Under the pieces are notes generated by a model. That model was not told where the DNA came from. It searched no databases and worked only from the letters and a program-made list of their open reading frames with translations. Both the position numbers and the translations under genes were made by a program. DNA of 64,000 bases from Actinopolymorpha sp. NPDC004070. GTDB lineage: Bacteria > Actinomycetota > Actinomycetes > Propionibacteriales > Actinopolymorphaceae. This document shows positions 8,215 through 17,234 of this stretch, one piece after another. The number at the start of each line of letters is the position of its first letter. Positions within the stretch are counted from its first letter, which is position 1. Location: NCBI RefSeq assembly GCF_040610475.1, contig NZ_JBEXMJ010000013.1, positions 151,625 through 215,624 on the forward strand, written 5' to 3'.

Positions 8215-8220
8215 TACCCT
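8215..8220 (+). promoter_or_regulatory. Leaderless -10 for the FmdB-type gene
   Basis: TACCCT, 6 nt before GTG 8227, inside the 60-bp divergent spacer shared with the zinc-ribbon gene. Confidence 0.45.
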
Positions 8221-8226
8221 GGTCGC

Positions 8227-8451
8227 GTGCCGCGATACGAGTACCGCTGCCGCACCTGCGGCGACACGTTCGAGCGTGCCCTGCCGATGAGCGAGTCGGG
8301 TGCGCCCGCCCCCTGCCCCCACGGTCACGGGGACACGGTGAAGTTGCTGTCCACCGTCGCGCTCGGCGGCCGCGCCGGCACCGGTCCGGGCATGGCGGCC
8401 GCGCCGCCCGGCGCAGGCGGTTGCTGCGGCGGCGCCTGCGGTTGCCGCTGA
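8227..8451 (+). CDS. FmdB-type zinc-ribbon protein
   Basis: A 74-residue protein beginning MPRYEYRCRTCGDTFERALPMSE, the signature of the FmdB/CxxC_CxxC_SSSS zinc ribbon family. CRTCG provides the first knuckle; the second is CPHGHG rather than a clean CxxC. The end is Gly/Ala/Cys-rich (GGCCGGACGCR), giving extra potential metal ligands. FmdB was named from a formamidase regulator, but the function of these small proteins is not established. Confidence 0.8.
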   Translation: MPRYEYRCRTCGDTFERALPMSESGAPAPCPHGHGDTVKLLSTVALGGRAGTGPGMAAAPPGAGGCCGGACGCR

Positions 8452-8478
8452 CCCGCCCGGGGTGTTGAGGGTGCAGGG

Positions 8479-10647
8479 CTAGTGCAGCCCGTACGCCCGG
8501 ACCGAGGTCATCGTCAGCTCGTTGCCCTGGTCGTCCTCGGCCAGCGTCCGGATCGAGACGAAGCGGCCGGGCAGGTTCGGCTGGTTCACCCGCGCCGACC
8601 AGCGACCGGGTCCCGCCTGCGTCGTCGGCACCCGCGTCCAGGTGTGCCCGTCGTCGTACGACACCCACAGCAGCGTCCGGGTCACGGTCCTGGTCACGTC
8701 GGGGCTCGTCGTCACCAGGTTCAGCGTGAACGGCTGCCCGGCGCGCGCCCGCCCGTGCAGGTCGAACGTCCCGACCACGACCGTGTTCAGCAGCGGGATC
8801 GGCGCGGCGTAGCCCGCCGGCGCGGCCGAGGTGAACTGCCAGTGGCCGGTCACCGTCGTGGCGTACCTCAACCACGGCACGTGCTGGCCGGCGCGGAGGT
8901 CCAGCGTGTACGACGTGCGCGCCTTGGGCTGGACGCCGGCGTTCAGGGTGAACGGGTCGGTCGAGGTGGCCACCACCGCACCCGCGCGGCGGAGCGTACT
9001 GGTGGCGGTGATGCCGGTCGGGTCGTTGACGATGAGCGTCCCGTCGCGCAGGGACGGTGACAGCGCCGCCATCGAGAAGTTCATCACGCCGTCGCCCTGC
9101 CGGTACCCCTCCACCTGGGGCCGGAACGCCGCCGGGCTGAACGTGTGCCGGACCCGCTGGCCGGCCGCGTAGCGGAGCGGGTGGCGGACCTCGCTGTACC
9201 AGACCTGGGTGGGAGTGCTCCGGGCGTCGAAGTTGTCCGACCACGCCAGCGGCCTGCCGGCGTACTGCGGGGAGAACAGGTGCGTGCGCCGGGCCGGCAG
9301 CGGCACGTCGAAGTGCCACCCCAGCCCGATCATGGAGTCGCCGGGCAGTTCGGCCTCGCGGAACCACACGCCGTTGATGTTCAGTCCCGTTCCCGGAGCC
9401 GCGAACGCCGCGTCGTAACGGGTCAGGGCCGAGTCGTGCACCACGTACGCCGGGTTGGCCGGCACGCGGCCCTGCCGCCCGAGCAGCAGGTCGTAGGTGA
9501 CCGAGCCGGCAGTCATGGAGCGGAACACGGTGAAGTCGTACGTCCTGCCGGTGACACTCGGGGTGGCCCGGGCGTAGAGCTGGTTGCGCACGTCACCCTG
9601 CAGGGTCAGCAGCGTGGTGAACGGGCCGCCGGCGACGGTTTCCACCAGGCCGAAGGTCGTCACCACGGTAGACGGAGAGGCCGCGTCGACCCGGGTGGTG
9701 ATCAGGTGTGCCTGCCGCGCGTCCAGGGTCACGGTGGTGTTGGCACCGACACTGATCCGCGGGGCCGACAACAGCGTGTGGCTCGTCGGCGAGGAACCCT
9801 GGTCGGTGGACAGGATCCCGCTGAACGCGTAGGCGCCGGGCGTCAGCTGCGCCACCAGGCCGGCCGCGGATCCGGTCAGATCCGTCAGTTCGCCGGTGTC
9901 GAGGTTGGCGACCACGGTGGGCGATGGCTGCAACCGGCCGGGGTCGGTCACCAGCCTGCCCGCGCGGTCGATCACGCGGAGGGTAAGGGTGTACGCCGCC
10001 TCGTCCACCTGTGCGGCACCGAGCCCCGCGCCCCTCGCGGCGACCCCGTCGGCCCGCCCCGGCACGTCCAGCCAGACGTGGCTCGGCGTACCGGCGAGCC
10101 AACACCAGGTCCTCCCGGCCGCGGCCTTGGGTTCGGTGACGGCACGCCCTCTCAGACGGGGCACGGCTCTGCCGGGACGAAGCGCGCCCGGGATCCACGA
10201 GCGCACGGAGGCGGAGGCCTTCGAGTGGGCGAGGACCAGCGGCAGGTGGCCGGTCTTCTCGTCGTCGAGCCCTGAGCGCACCAGCCCGGCGACCTCGAAC
10301 AACCGCGGGTCCAGCCGTCCGGCCGCCACCAGCGGCGCCGCGTCGGCCGGAACGACGTTCAGCTCGCGTCCGTGCCGGCGGATGCCGAACGTCATTCCGC
10401 GGCGGCCCGTCCCCGGAATCGGGGTGGCGGCGGAGACGCCGTCGCTTCTGGTGGTGACGCGCACCCGGTCGCCGGTGACCAGGGTCACCGTGGCGACCTT
10501 CGCCTGCTGGGCGCCTCGCCCTGCCTGGGCTCCTGGCGCCGACGCCGACGCACCGGACGTTCCCGGTGCGGCCGCTGTCGTGAAGGTCGAGAAGGCCGTA
10601 AGAGCGACTGTGGTCAGGGCAAGCAGAACCGTTCGCAGCCGACGCAT
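8479..10647 (-). CDS. Secreted subtilase-like protein lacking the S8 catalytic domain
   Basis: A 722-residue exported protein. Signal peptide: MRRLRTVLLALTTVALTAFS then TFTTAAAPG, cut near residue 27. Residues 50-130 (VATVTLVTGDRVRVTT, VVPADAAPLVAAGRLDPRLF, EVAGLVRSGLDD) match the propeptide region of large actinobacterial S8 serine peptidases. Residues 215-350 (LTLRVIDRAGRL, LTPGAYAF, LLSAPRISVGANTTVTLDAR) match their C-terminal accessory region. Between them only about 85 residues remain (HVWLDVPGRADG survives), where some 300 residues with the Asp-His-Ser triad should be. The frame is open, so this is a coherent protein, probably non-proteolytic and cell-surface or secreted. The assignment is from remembered family patterns. 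Confidence 0.7.
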   Translation of the reverse strand: MRRLRTVLLALTTVALTAFSTFTTAAAPGTSGASASAPGAQAGRGAQQAKVATVTLVTGDRVRVTTRSDGVSAATPIPGTGRRGMTFGIRRHGRELNVVPADAAPLVAAGRLDPRLFEVAGLVRSGLDDEKTGHLPLVLAHSKASASVRSWIPGALRPGRAVPRLRGRAVTEPKAAAGRTWCWLAGTPSHVWLDVPGRADGVAARGAGLGAAQVDEAAYTLTLRVIDRAGRLVTDPGRLQPSPTVVANLDTGELTDLTGSAAGLVAQLTPGAYAFSGILSTDQGSSPTSHTLLSAPRISVGANTTVTLDARQAHLITTRVDAASPSTVVTTFGLVETVAGGPFTTLLTLQGDVRNQLYARATPSVTGRTYDFTVFRSMTAGSVTYDLLLGRQGRVPANPAYVVHDSALTRYDAAFAAPGTGLNINGVWFREAELPGDSMIGLGWHFDVPLPARRTHLFSPQYAGRPLAWSDNFDARSTPTQVWYSEVRHPLRYAAGQRVRHTFSPAAFRPQVEGYRQGDGVMNFSMAALSPSLRDGTLIVNDPTGITATSTLRRAGAVVATSTDPFTLNAGVQPKARTSYTLDLRAGQHVPWLRYATTVTGHWQFTSAAPAGYAAPIPLLNTVVVGTFDLHGRARAGQPFTLNLVTTSPDVTRTVTRTLLWVSYDDGHTWTRVPTTQAGPGRWSARVNQPNLPGRFVSIRTLAEDDQGNELTMTSVRAYGLH

Positions 10648-10774
10648 CGATACACCCCCGTGTCAGCGCCACACCCGGCAAACGGTGCGGCGATGCCGAA
10701 AGCATTCCACCCGAGATGCGCGTTCGATGCGCCATCACGTACGCACATCCGGCAATCGGCGACAGTGGATGCCC

Positions 10775-10780
10775 TAGGGT
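10775..10780 (+). promoter_or_regulatory. Leaderless -10 for nucS
   Basis: TAGGGT, 8 nt before GTG 10789; no Shine-Dalgarno at usable spacing. Confidence 0.45.
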
Positions 10781-10788
10781 GAGGCGTC

Positions 10789-11466
10789 GTGCGCCTCGTC
10801 ATCGCCTCGTGCCAGGTCGACTACGTCGGCCGGCTCACCGCCCACCTGCCCCGCGCGAACCGCCTCATCCTGGTGAAGGCCGACGGTTCGGTGTCCATCC
10901 ACAACGACGACCGGGCGTACAAGCCGCTCAACTGGATGAGTCCGCCGTGCAAGCTCGTCGAGCAGCCGGCCAGTGAGTGCGAGCCGGCCCGGTGGACGGT
11001 CACCGGCAAGGACGGCGGCCAGCTGGTGATCACCTTGGACGAGGTGCTGCACGACTCCAGCCACGAGCTCGGCGCCGACCCCGGACTGCGCAAGGACGGC
11101 GTGGAGGCGCACCTGCAGGAGCTTCTCGCCGACCATCCCGCCACGCTCGGGGAGGGTCTCACGCTCGTACGCCGGGAGTACCCCACCGCGATCGGTCCGG
11201 TCGACCTGCTCTGTCGCGACGCCGCCGGTGCGGCCATCGCGGTCGAGGTCAAGCGGCGCGGTGAGATCGACGGCGTCGAGCAGCTCACCCGTTACCTCGA
11301 ACTCCTCAACCGCGACCCGCTGCTCGCGCCGGTGCGCGGGGTCTTCGCCGCGCAGGAGATCAAGCCGCAGGCCCGGGTCCTCGCGGGCGACCGGGGCATC
11401 GAGTGCGTGACGGTCGACTACGACGTGCTCCGCGGACTCGACGACCCGACCGCACGGCTGTTCTGA
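10789..11466 (+). CDS. nucS: Mismatch-specific endonuclease NucS (EndoMS)
   Basis: A 225-residue protein. In actinobacteria, which lack MutS/MutL, NucS cuts both strands at mismatches and keeps mutation rates low. The N-terminal DNA-binding domain starts [20 protein letters not shown]. The RecB-like nuclease core shows [17 protein letters not shown] and [20 protein letters not shown] (D, E and K of the D-ExK site). The C-terminus TARLF is a short hydrophobic tail of the kind that binds the beta sliding clamp. Start GTG 10789. Its last 49 bp overlap the 3' end of the opposite-strand AraC gene. Confidence 0.93.
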   Translation: MRLVIASCQVDYVGRLTAHLPRANRLILVKADGSVSIHNDDRAYKPLNWMSPPCKLVEQPASECEPARWTVTGKDGGQLVITLDEVLHDSSHELGADPGLRKDGVEAHLQELLADHPATLGEGLTLVRREYPTAIGPVDLLCRDAAGAAIAVEVKRRGEIDGVEQLTRYLELLNRDPLLAPVRGVFAAQEIKPQARVLAGDRGIECVTVDYDVLRGLDDPTARLF

Positions 11467-12452
11467 CGGTAGCCACCCGGCGGTACGCCGAACCGCTCCC
11501 GGAACACCCGGCTGAAGTGGAACGCGCTGACGAACCCCGACGCCGCGGCCACGCTGCCGATCGGCAGGTCCGTCGCCTCCAGCAGCCGCGCCGCGTGCCG
11601 CATCCGGGCGTCCCGCAGTGCCCGCATCGGCGTACGCCCGGTCTGCGCGGAGAACAGATGCGCCAGCCGCGACGGCGACAACGCGACCCGTGCGGCCAAC
11701 GACGCGACGGTGTGCGGCGCGGCCGGGTCAGCGGCCAGCAGCGCCTCGACCCGGCGTACCCGCGGATCGACGTTCTCCTCCGACCTCGGGCCGGCCGCGG
11801 GGCCGGTGCGCGCCGCGGCCACTGCCGCGGTCGTGAGCACCAGCACCTCCTCCACCCCGCCGAGGGCGAGTTCGCGGGCGGCCACTCCGGTCGCCGCGGC
11901 GGGTACGACGTCACGGCGGCGCGAGCTCACCGGGTCCGGCGGCGGGCCCTCGCCCGACCACCGGGCGTCCGCGTGCAGCCGCCGGAACGCCGCCTCCACC
12001 CGGCCGCGGACGAACTCCGGAACGCCCGCCACGCGGTAGAGCCGCTCGCCCACCTGGTACGGCGCCAGCCAGCCGTGCCAGCCCGCGCGGGCCGGGCAGT
12101 GCACCCACCAGAACGACCAGCCGGCCGCGCCCGGCGCCACCGCGTAGTCGTGCGCGAGTTCGGGTCCGAGCGCCACCAGCTCGCCGGGTTCGGCGGGGAC
12201 GGTCACCCCGCCCTGCCGGAATCGCCCACCTCCGGCCAGGGTCCAGGCGAACAGCCAGCTCGGCGCGCCCCGCGCCCGGTGCACGGCGTAGCCGGCGCCG
12301 ACGTCGAAGCGCGCGGCGACCACCAGCTCCGCCGGAGGTGCGGGCGTCCCCTCCCCGTCGCCGCTCCCGACGTCGCCACCCGGGTCACCGCCCGGGCTCT
12401 CACCTGTCGGCCCGGCAGCAGGATCAGGCAGGTCGGCAGCGGTCACGGGCAT
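11418..12452 (-). CDS. AraC-family transcriptional regulator
   Basis: A 344-residue regulator. After a disordered 30-residue lead comes a cupin-like sensor domain ([40 protein letters not shown]). The C-terminal double helix-turn-helix includes [20 protein letters not shown] and [20 protein letters not shown] followed by [10 protein letters not shown], the AraC signature. It is divergent from the PhyH-family dioxygenase 99 bp away and probably controls it. Start: ATG 12452 or GTG 12458, close to GGGTGGGG; the ATG is preferred. The 3' end overlaps nucS in the antisense sense by 49 bp. Confidence 0.85.
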   Translation of the reverse strand: MPVTAADLPDPAAGPTGESPGGDPGGDVGSGDGEGTPAPPAELVVAARFDVGAGYAVHRARGAPSWLFAWTLAGGGRFRQGGVTVPAEPGELVALGPELAHDYAVAPGAAGWSFWWVHCPARAGWHGWLAPYQVGERLYRVAGVPEFVRGRVEAAFRRLHADARWSGEGPPPDPVSSRRRDVVPAAATGVAARELALGGVEEVLVLTTAAVAAARTGPAAGPRSEENVDPRVRRVEALLAADPAAPHTVASLAARVALSPSRLAHLFSAQTGRTPMRALRDARMRHAARLLEATDLPIGSVAAASGFVSAFHFSRVFRERFGVPPGGYRQNSRAVGSSSPRSTS

Positions 12453-12551
12453 CCCCACCCGCCTGGTCGCGCCGTACCGTCAGGTGTCACAGGCAGTCGC
12501 ATCAGGTACGACCGTACTCACGCACGCCCTGAGCCGAGGAGGCCCTCCACC

Positions 12552-13406
12552 ATGACGGACGTCCGCACCAGCGCTCCCGCCGCGCCCGCGCGCGAGCGAG
12601 AAGGCGTCCCCGTCGCCGCCGCGGCCCGGCAGTTCGCCGAGGACGGTTTCACCATCATCCGGTCGCTGTTCTCGCCCGCGGAGATCGCCGAGATCCAGGA
12701 CGAGTTCACCGCGCTGCACGCGCGCGGCCCGGTCCCCGGCCACTTCGAGCCGCGGCCGCAGGAGCCCGGCGGGCCGGTGGACGTGCTGCGGGAGTACCCC
12801 CGGGTGATGCACCCGCACAAGATCAGCGCGGTCGCCCGGCAGTACCTCCTCGACACCCGGCTGCGGATGATCCTCACCTACCTCCTCGACGAGGAACCGA
12901 TCGCCGCGCAGAGCATGTTCTACTTCAAGCCGCCGGGCGCGCGCGGGCAGGCGCTGCACCAGGACAACTTCTACCTGCGCGTCGAGCCGGGAACCTGCGT
13001 GGCGGCGTGGGTCGCCTGCGACGTGATCGACCGGGACAACGGCGGGCTGGAGGTCGTACCCGGCACGCACAGGATGGACGTGTTCTGCCCCGAGGACGCC
13101 GACCCCGAGGTGTCGTTCACCAAGGAGTACGTCCCGCCGCCGCCCGGCCTCGCCCCCGTGCCGGTCGACCTGCAGCCGGGCGACGTGCTGTTCTTCAACG
13201 GCAGCCTGGTGCACGGCTCGGGACCGAACACCACCACCGACCGGTTCCGGCGTTCGTTCATCTGCCACTACGTCGGCCGGGACTCCTGCGAGCGGATCTC
13301 GCCGTGGTACGCCACGCTCACCATGGACGGCGACCCGGTGGAACTCCCGGAGAGTCTCGGCGGCGGTCCCTGCGGCACCGAGACCGACGCCACCGGCCCG
13401 CATTAG
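12552..13406 (+). CDS. Phytanoyl-CoA dioxygenase (PhyH) family protein
   Basis: A 284-residue Fe(II)/2-oxoglutarate-dependent oxygenase. The iron facial triad is H136-Q-D138 (GQALHQDNFYLR) and H221 (GSLVHGSG). R231/R232 (RFRRSFICHYV) is placed to bind 2-oxoglutarate. Family members hydroxylate lipids, small metabolites or antibiotics, so the substrate is open. The first 25 residues are disordered. It is divergent from an AraC regulator and 98 bp upstream of a D-amino-acid-oxidase-like gene on the same strand. Confidence 0.87.
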   Translation: MTDVRTSAPAAPAREREGVPVAAAARQFAEDGFTIIRSLFSPAEIAEIQDEFTALHARGPVPGHFEPRPQEPGGPVDVLREYPRVMHPHKISAVARQYLLDTRLRMILTYLLDEEPIAAQSMFYFKPPGARGQALHQDNFYLRVEPGTCVAAWVACDVIDRDNGGLEVVPGTHRMDVFCPEDADPEVSFTKEYVPPPPGLAPVPVDLQPGDVLFFNGSLVHGSGPNTTTDRFRRSFICHYVGRDSCERISPWYATLTMDGDPVELPESLGGGPCGTETDATGPH

Positions 13407-13503
13407 GGCGTGCCCAGGGTCTGTCCTTGGCCGCACCAGCCGCACTGACCGGCTCGTACCAAGGCACTTCGCAACCTGCTCCGGGTCCGGCATCATCGCT
13501 GAC

Positions 13504-14514
13504 ATGGTGACCGAGCCGGTGACAGAGCGTGCGACCGGTCCGTCCCCGGCCGCCGGCCCGGGCACCCGGGGACACCGGGTACTGGTGGTCGGCGCCGGAG
13601 TGGTGGGGCTGACCTGCGCGGTGGTGCTCGCCGAGGACGGGTTCGAGGTCAACGTCGTGGCGCGTGACCTGCCGCCGGAGACGACCTCCGCGGTCGCCGC
13701 CGCGCTGTGGTTGCCCTACCGCGCGCTTCCCGAGGACCGGGTGACGGAGTGGGCGGCCACGTCGTACGACAGGTTCGCCCGGATGGCGCGCGAGGACGAG
13801 TCGGCCGGCGTCGACCTGGTTCCCGGCGCCGAACTGGTCCGTACGCCGGACGGCGGCGCGCCCTGGTGGGCCGCGGCGGCGCCGGGCCTGCGCCCGCTGG
13901 CCGACCCGCCCGCCGGGTACGCCGGCGGCTGGGAGTTCGAGGCGCCCGTGGTGGACACCGGCAGCTATCTGCCCTGGCTGGTCGCCCGGCTGACCGCACT
14001 CGGCGGCACGCTCACCCGGCAGGCACTGCCCGCCCTCCCCGACAACGCCCCGATCCTGGTCAACTGCACCGGGCTGGCCGCCCGCGCCCTCGCCCGGGAC
14101 CGCTCGGTGACTCCGGTCCGCGGTCAGATCGTCGTCCTGGACCAGGTAGGGGTCACCCGCTGGTGGGCCGACGACACCGAGCCCGAGCGCCCGCTGTACG
14201 TCGTACCCCGGCGGAGTTCGGTGGTCGTGGGCGGCACCGCCGAACCCGGCGACTGGGACACCCGGCCCCGTCCGGAGACCACCCGGGACCTGCTCGCGGC
14301 CGCCGCCCGGCTGGAGCCGGCGCTGGCCGGCGCGCGGGTGCTCCGCGAACGCGTCGGGCTGCGGCCGGCCCGCCCGAGCGTGCGGGTGGAGGCGCGGGCG
14401 AGCGACCCCGGCCGGCTGGTGGTGCACTGCTACGGCCACGGCGGCTCCGGCGTCACCGTTTCGTGGGGCTGCGCGGCCGAGGTCGCCGGACTGGTCCGCG
14501 CCCACGTCGGCTGA
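13504..14514 (+). CDS. FAD-dependent D-amino-acid oxidase family protein
   Basis: A 336-residue flavoprotein. The dinucleotide fingerprint is RVLVVGAGVVGLTCAVVLAE (residues 25-44). Motifs typical of D-amino-acid/D-aspartate oxidase follow: ILVNCTGLAARAL, TPVRGQIVVLDQ, LRERVGLRPARPSVRVE and the C-terminal HCYGHGGSGVTVSWG. The reaction would be oxidative deamination of a D-amino acid with H2O2 release, in the cytoplasm. The ATG is preceded by CATCAT seven bases upstream, so the gene may have its own start site or be read from the dioxygenase promoter. It is convergent with a GNAT gene, 13 bp apart. Confidence 0.88.
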   Translation: MVTEPVTERATGPSPAAGPGTRGHRVLVVGAGVVGLTCAVVLAEDGFEVNVVARDLPPETTSAVAAALWLPYRALPEDRVTEWAATSYDRFARMAREDESAGVDLVPGAELVRTPDGGAPWWAAAAPGLRPLADPPAGYAGGWEFEAPVVDTGSYLPWLVARLTALGGTLTRQALPALPDNAPILVNCTGLAARALARDRSVTPVRGQIVVLDQVGVTRWWADDTEPERPLYVVPRRSSVVVGGTAEPGDWDTRPRPETTRDLLAAAARLEPALAGARVLRERVGLRPARPSVRVEARASDPGRLVVHCYGHGGSGVTVSWGCAAEVAGLVRAHVG

Positions 14515-14527
14515 CCGCTCCGCCTCA

Positions 14528-15253
14528 CTACTCCGGGCGCAGCAGGACGTGGGTGTCCACCGGGCGGAACCCGATCCGGCCGTACATCCGGTGCCGGTGC
14601 GGCTCCGCGGTGAGCCACACCGCACGCGGCTGCAGGCCGAGGGCGTACCTCGCCGCGGCCGCCGAGATCGCCGAGCCGATCCCCCGGTCGCGCCACTCGG
14701 GCAGGACGCCGACCCCCGAGACGTACGCCGTACCGGCCAGTTCCCGGACCTGCGCACAGGCGACGGCCGCCCCGTCGACCCGGCCGACCAGCAGGTGGAA
14801 GGTGGGCGAGGCCAGCACACCGGGGGTCACCAGAGGGGCGAGCTCCACGCCGTAGACACCGAGGAACTCCTCCGCACTGTCCGGCGCGCCCACCGTGAGG
14901 CCGGCGACCGGGGCCGCCGCCGCGAGCCGGGCCACGCTGCCCAGGACCAGGGCCGGAAGCTCCAGCCACGGCCGGAACCCGCGCCGGATGAACTCCGGCT
15001 GGGCGGCGTACCTCGTCCGGGTGGTCACCACCCACTGCCCACGCGTCGCCGCGTGCGCGTCCAGCCACTCGGTCGCCTGGTCCAGCGCGGACGCCGACAC
15101 CGGCCCCATGGCCTTCGCCTGGGTCGCCCACGGCTGGTCGATCGGGTGGCTCACGCACGGGATGCCGGCCACCACGGCACTGGCGCCGCTGTCGGCGGGC
15201 ACGTCCGCCCGGGCCGCCTCCGCGCGGGCCAGCAGATCGGCGAGGTCGGTCAT
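14528..15253 (-). CDS. GNAT-family N-acetyltransferase
   Basis: A 241-residue acetyltransferase. The N-terminal half (residues 25-125) has no clear motif. The GNAT core is C-terminal: VACAQVRELAGTAYVSGVGV, then the acetyl-CoA loop LPEWRDRGIGSAISAAAARY, then AVWLTAEPHRHRMYGRIGFR. The acceptor substrate is unknown. ATG 15253 is chosen because the frame upstream to 15304 has no homology-like content. TAGGGT at 15291-15296 on this strand gives a plausible promoter with a roughly 30-nt leader. Confidence 0.82.
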   Translation of the reverse strand: MTDLADLLARAEAARADVPADSGASAVVAGIPCVSHPIDQPWATQAKAMGPVSASALDQATEWLDAHAATRGQWVVTTRTRYAAQPEFIRRGFRPWLELPALVLGSVARLAAAAPVAGLTVGAPDSAEEFLGVYGVELAPLVTPGVLASPTFHLLVGRVDGAAVACAQVRELAGTAYVSGVGVLPEWRDRGIGSAISAAAARYALGLQPRAVWLTAEPHRHRMYGRIGFRPVDTHVLLRPE

Positions 15254-15290
15254 CGCCGGACCCGGGGTGATCGTATGAGTGCCACGCCTC

Positions 15291-15296
15291 ACCCTA
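15291..15296 (-). promoter_or_regulatory. Candidate -10 for the GNAT gene
   Basis: TAGGGT on the minus strand, 37 nt before ATG 15253, within the 85-bp gap after the UBP-finger gene. Confidence 0.3.
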
Positions 15297-15338
15297 ACGA
15301 TCACGACCGCGGAGGTCCTCCCCGTTTACCGGTCGAGG

Positions 15339-15608
15339 TCAGCCGATCCGCTGGTCGACGTAACACCAGCGCCAGCCCTCGCCGCGCTCGAACGACCGGA
15401 TCACCGGGTGCCCCGTCTGGTGGTAGTGCGCGGTCGCGTGCTGCCACTGGGAGGAGTCGCAGCAGCCGACGTGGCCGCAGGTCAGGCACAGCCGCAGATG
15501 CACCCAGTCGTCGGTGCCCTGCGCCAGGCAATCCTCGCAGCCCTGCGGCGTCTTCGGGGTCACGTCGCCGCTCGCCTGCGCCAGGTGCGTACAGGCCGGG
15601 CTGGTCAT
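15339..15608 (-). CDS. UBP-type zinc finger protein
   Basis: An 89-residue stand-alone ZnF-UBP domain. Ligands are visible in ACTHL, GCEDCLAQG, LRLCLTCGHVGCCDSS, HATAHYHQTGHPV and WRWCYVD. In eukaryotes this fold binds the free C-terminus of ubiquitin; bacterial versions are of unknown role. The ATG overlaps the stop of the upstream Na+/H+ antiporter by four bases (ATGA), so translation is coupled. In some bacteria the finger is fused to such antiporters, which suggests a regulatory partner. A paralogue lies at 62616. Confidence 0.88.
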   Translation of the reverse strand: MTSPACTHLAQASGDVTPKTPQGCEDCLAQGTDDWVHLRLCLTCGHVGCCDSSQWQHATAHYHQTGHPVIRSFERGEGWRWCYVDQRIG

Positions 15609-17179
15609 GAGTCGTCGTCCTCCTGTCGGCCGCGGGCCATCATCAGCTGTTCCAGGTCCAGCTCCCGCTCCACCTGGCGCAGCACCTCCTCCGGGATCCG
15701 CTTCTCGTCCCGGGCCTTGACGAAGACGCCGCGCTCGGCGTCCAGCATTCCCAGCCGCAGCCGGCGCATGGTCTCGGTGGGGGGTTCGCGGTCGGGGTCG
15801 CCGAGGCGTTCCCACACCTGGTTGGCGCGGATCTCGGCCGAGTCGCGCAGCCGGTCGACCACGTAGTCGGGGGCGTCGCCGCGGTCCTCGTCCAGCCTGG
15901 CGAGGGCCGCGCGCATGGCGTCCTGGCGTACTTCCGCCTCGGCCAGCAGGTCCTCGCGCGGGTCGTCCCGGCGGACACCGACCAGGCGGACCACCGCGGG
16001 CAACGTCAGCCCCTGCGCGACCAGCGTCACCAGAATGACCACGAAAGCGATGAACACCAGCAGTGCGCGTCCGGGGAACCGCAGCGGGAGGCTGAGCGCC
16101 GCCGCCAGCGTCACCACTCCGCGCATACCGGCCCAGGAGACCACCACGACGTCCGGCCACGGCGGATAGGCATGATGTGCCCGGTCCAGGCGCAGCATCG
16201 GAGGAAGGTACGCGCCGGGGAAAACCCACACGAACCTCCCGACCACGACGGTGGCGACCACGGCCACGGTCGCCGCGGTCACCTGTTGCCAACCCGACGA
16301 CAGGGCCTCCACCACCGACCGCATCTGGAGCCCGACGAGGAGGAACAGCGTCCCTTCGAGCAGGAACTGCGTCACCTTCCACACCGCGTCGATCTGCACC
16401 CGTGCCGCCGGGTCGAACATGCGGTCTCGGCGGTGTCCGAGGTAGAGGCCGCAGGTCACCACCGCGACGATGCCGGAGGCGCCGATGTAGTTCGCGGGTA
16501 CGAACGCCACGAACGGCGTGAGCAGCGAGATCGTGTTGTCCAGCAGCGCGTCCCGGGTGCGCTGGTGCAGCCATCGGGCGAGTACGGCGGTCAGCCCGCC
16601 GATCGCCAGCCCCCCGAACACCGACAGGCTGAGCTGGCCGACCGCGCCCGCCCACGTCACCGTCGTACCGAGGGCCGCCGACACCGCCACCCGCAGCGCC
16701 ACCAGCGCGGTGGCGTCGTTGACCAGGCTCTCCCCCTCCAGGATCGTCACCACCTGGCGGGGAAGGCGCAGCCTGCGGGCGATCGCGGTGGCGGCCACCG
16801 CGTCCGGCGGCGCCACCACCGCACCCAGCGCGAACGCCGCCGCCAGCGGGATCGACGGGACGACGGCGTGCAGGACCACGCCGACGAGCGCGGCGATGAA
16901 CAGCACGTGCCCGAACGCCAGCAGCACGATCGGGCTCAGATTGCTCCGGAACGCCGGGAGCGAGGTGCGGATCGCCGCGATGTAGAGCAGCAGCGGGAGG
17001 ATGCCCTCGAGGATGAGGTCGGGCTCGAGGTGGATCTCGGGACCGATCGGGACGAAGGAGAGCGCCACGCCCGCGGCCACCAAAAGAATGGGGGCGAGCA
17101 GGCCGGTTCGCCGAGCCAGCCCGGAAACCAGCCCGACCACCGCCAGCAACAGAACTACGTCGAGCAGGCTCTCACGCAC
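15605..17179 (-). CDS. Na+/H+ antiporter, NhaP/CPA1 type
   Basis: A 524-residue cation/proton antiporter. About twelve membrane segments occupy residues 1-400, starting LLDVVLLLAVVGLVSGLARR. The ion-binding ND motif is in LEGESLVNDATALVALRVAV, preceded by ALGAVVAPPDAVAATAIARR. Residues 410-524 form a charged cytoplasmic helical tail. GTG 17179 has TAGTCT six bases upstream and no Shine-Dalgarno. It is translationally coupled to the UBP finger. Confidence 0.9.
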   Translation of the reverse strand: MRESLLDVVLLLAVVGLVSGLARRTGLLAPILLVAAGVALSFVPIGPEIHLEPDLILEGILPLLLYIAAIRTSLPAFRSNLSPIVLLAFGHVLFIAALVGVVLHAVVPSIPLAAAFALGAVVAPPDAVAATAIARRLRLPRQVVTILEGESLVNDATALVALRVAVSAALGTTVTWAGAVGQLSLSVFGGLAIGGLTAVLARWLHQRTRDALLDNTISLLTPFVAFVPANYIGASGIVAVVTCGLYLGHRRDRMFDPAARVQIDAVWKVTQFLLEGTLFLLVGLQMRSVVEALSSGWQQVTAATVAVVATVVVGRFVWVFPGAYLPPMLRLDRAHHAYPPWPDVVVVSWAGMRGVVTLAAALSLPLRFPGRALLVFIAFVVILVTLVAQGLTLPAVVRLVGVRRDDPREDLLAEAEVRQDAMRAALARLDEDRGDAPDYVVDRLRDSAEIRANQVWERLGDPDREPPTETMRRLRLGMLDAERGVFVKARDEKRIPEEVLRQVERELDLEQLMMARGRQEDDDS

Positions 17180-17185
17180 GTCACG

Positions 17186-17191
17186 AGACTA
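17186..17191 (-). promoter_or_regulatory. Leaderless -10 for the antiporter gene
   Basis: TAGTCT, 6 nt before GTG 17179. Confidence 0.45.
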
Positions 17192-17234
17192 GCCCGGGTT
17201 ACAAAACCAGCCCCGGCCGCCGCGACCTGCGCCT

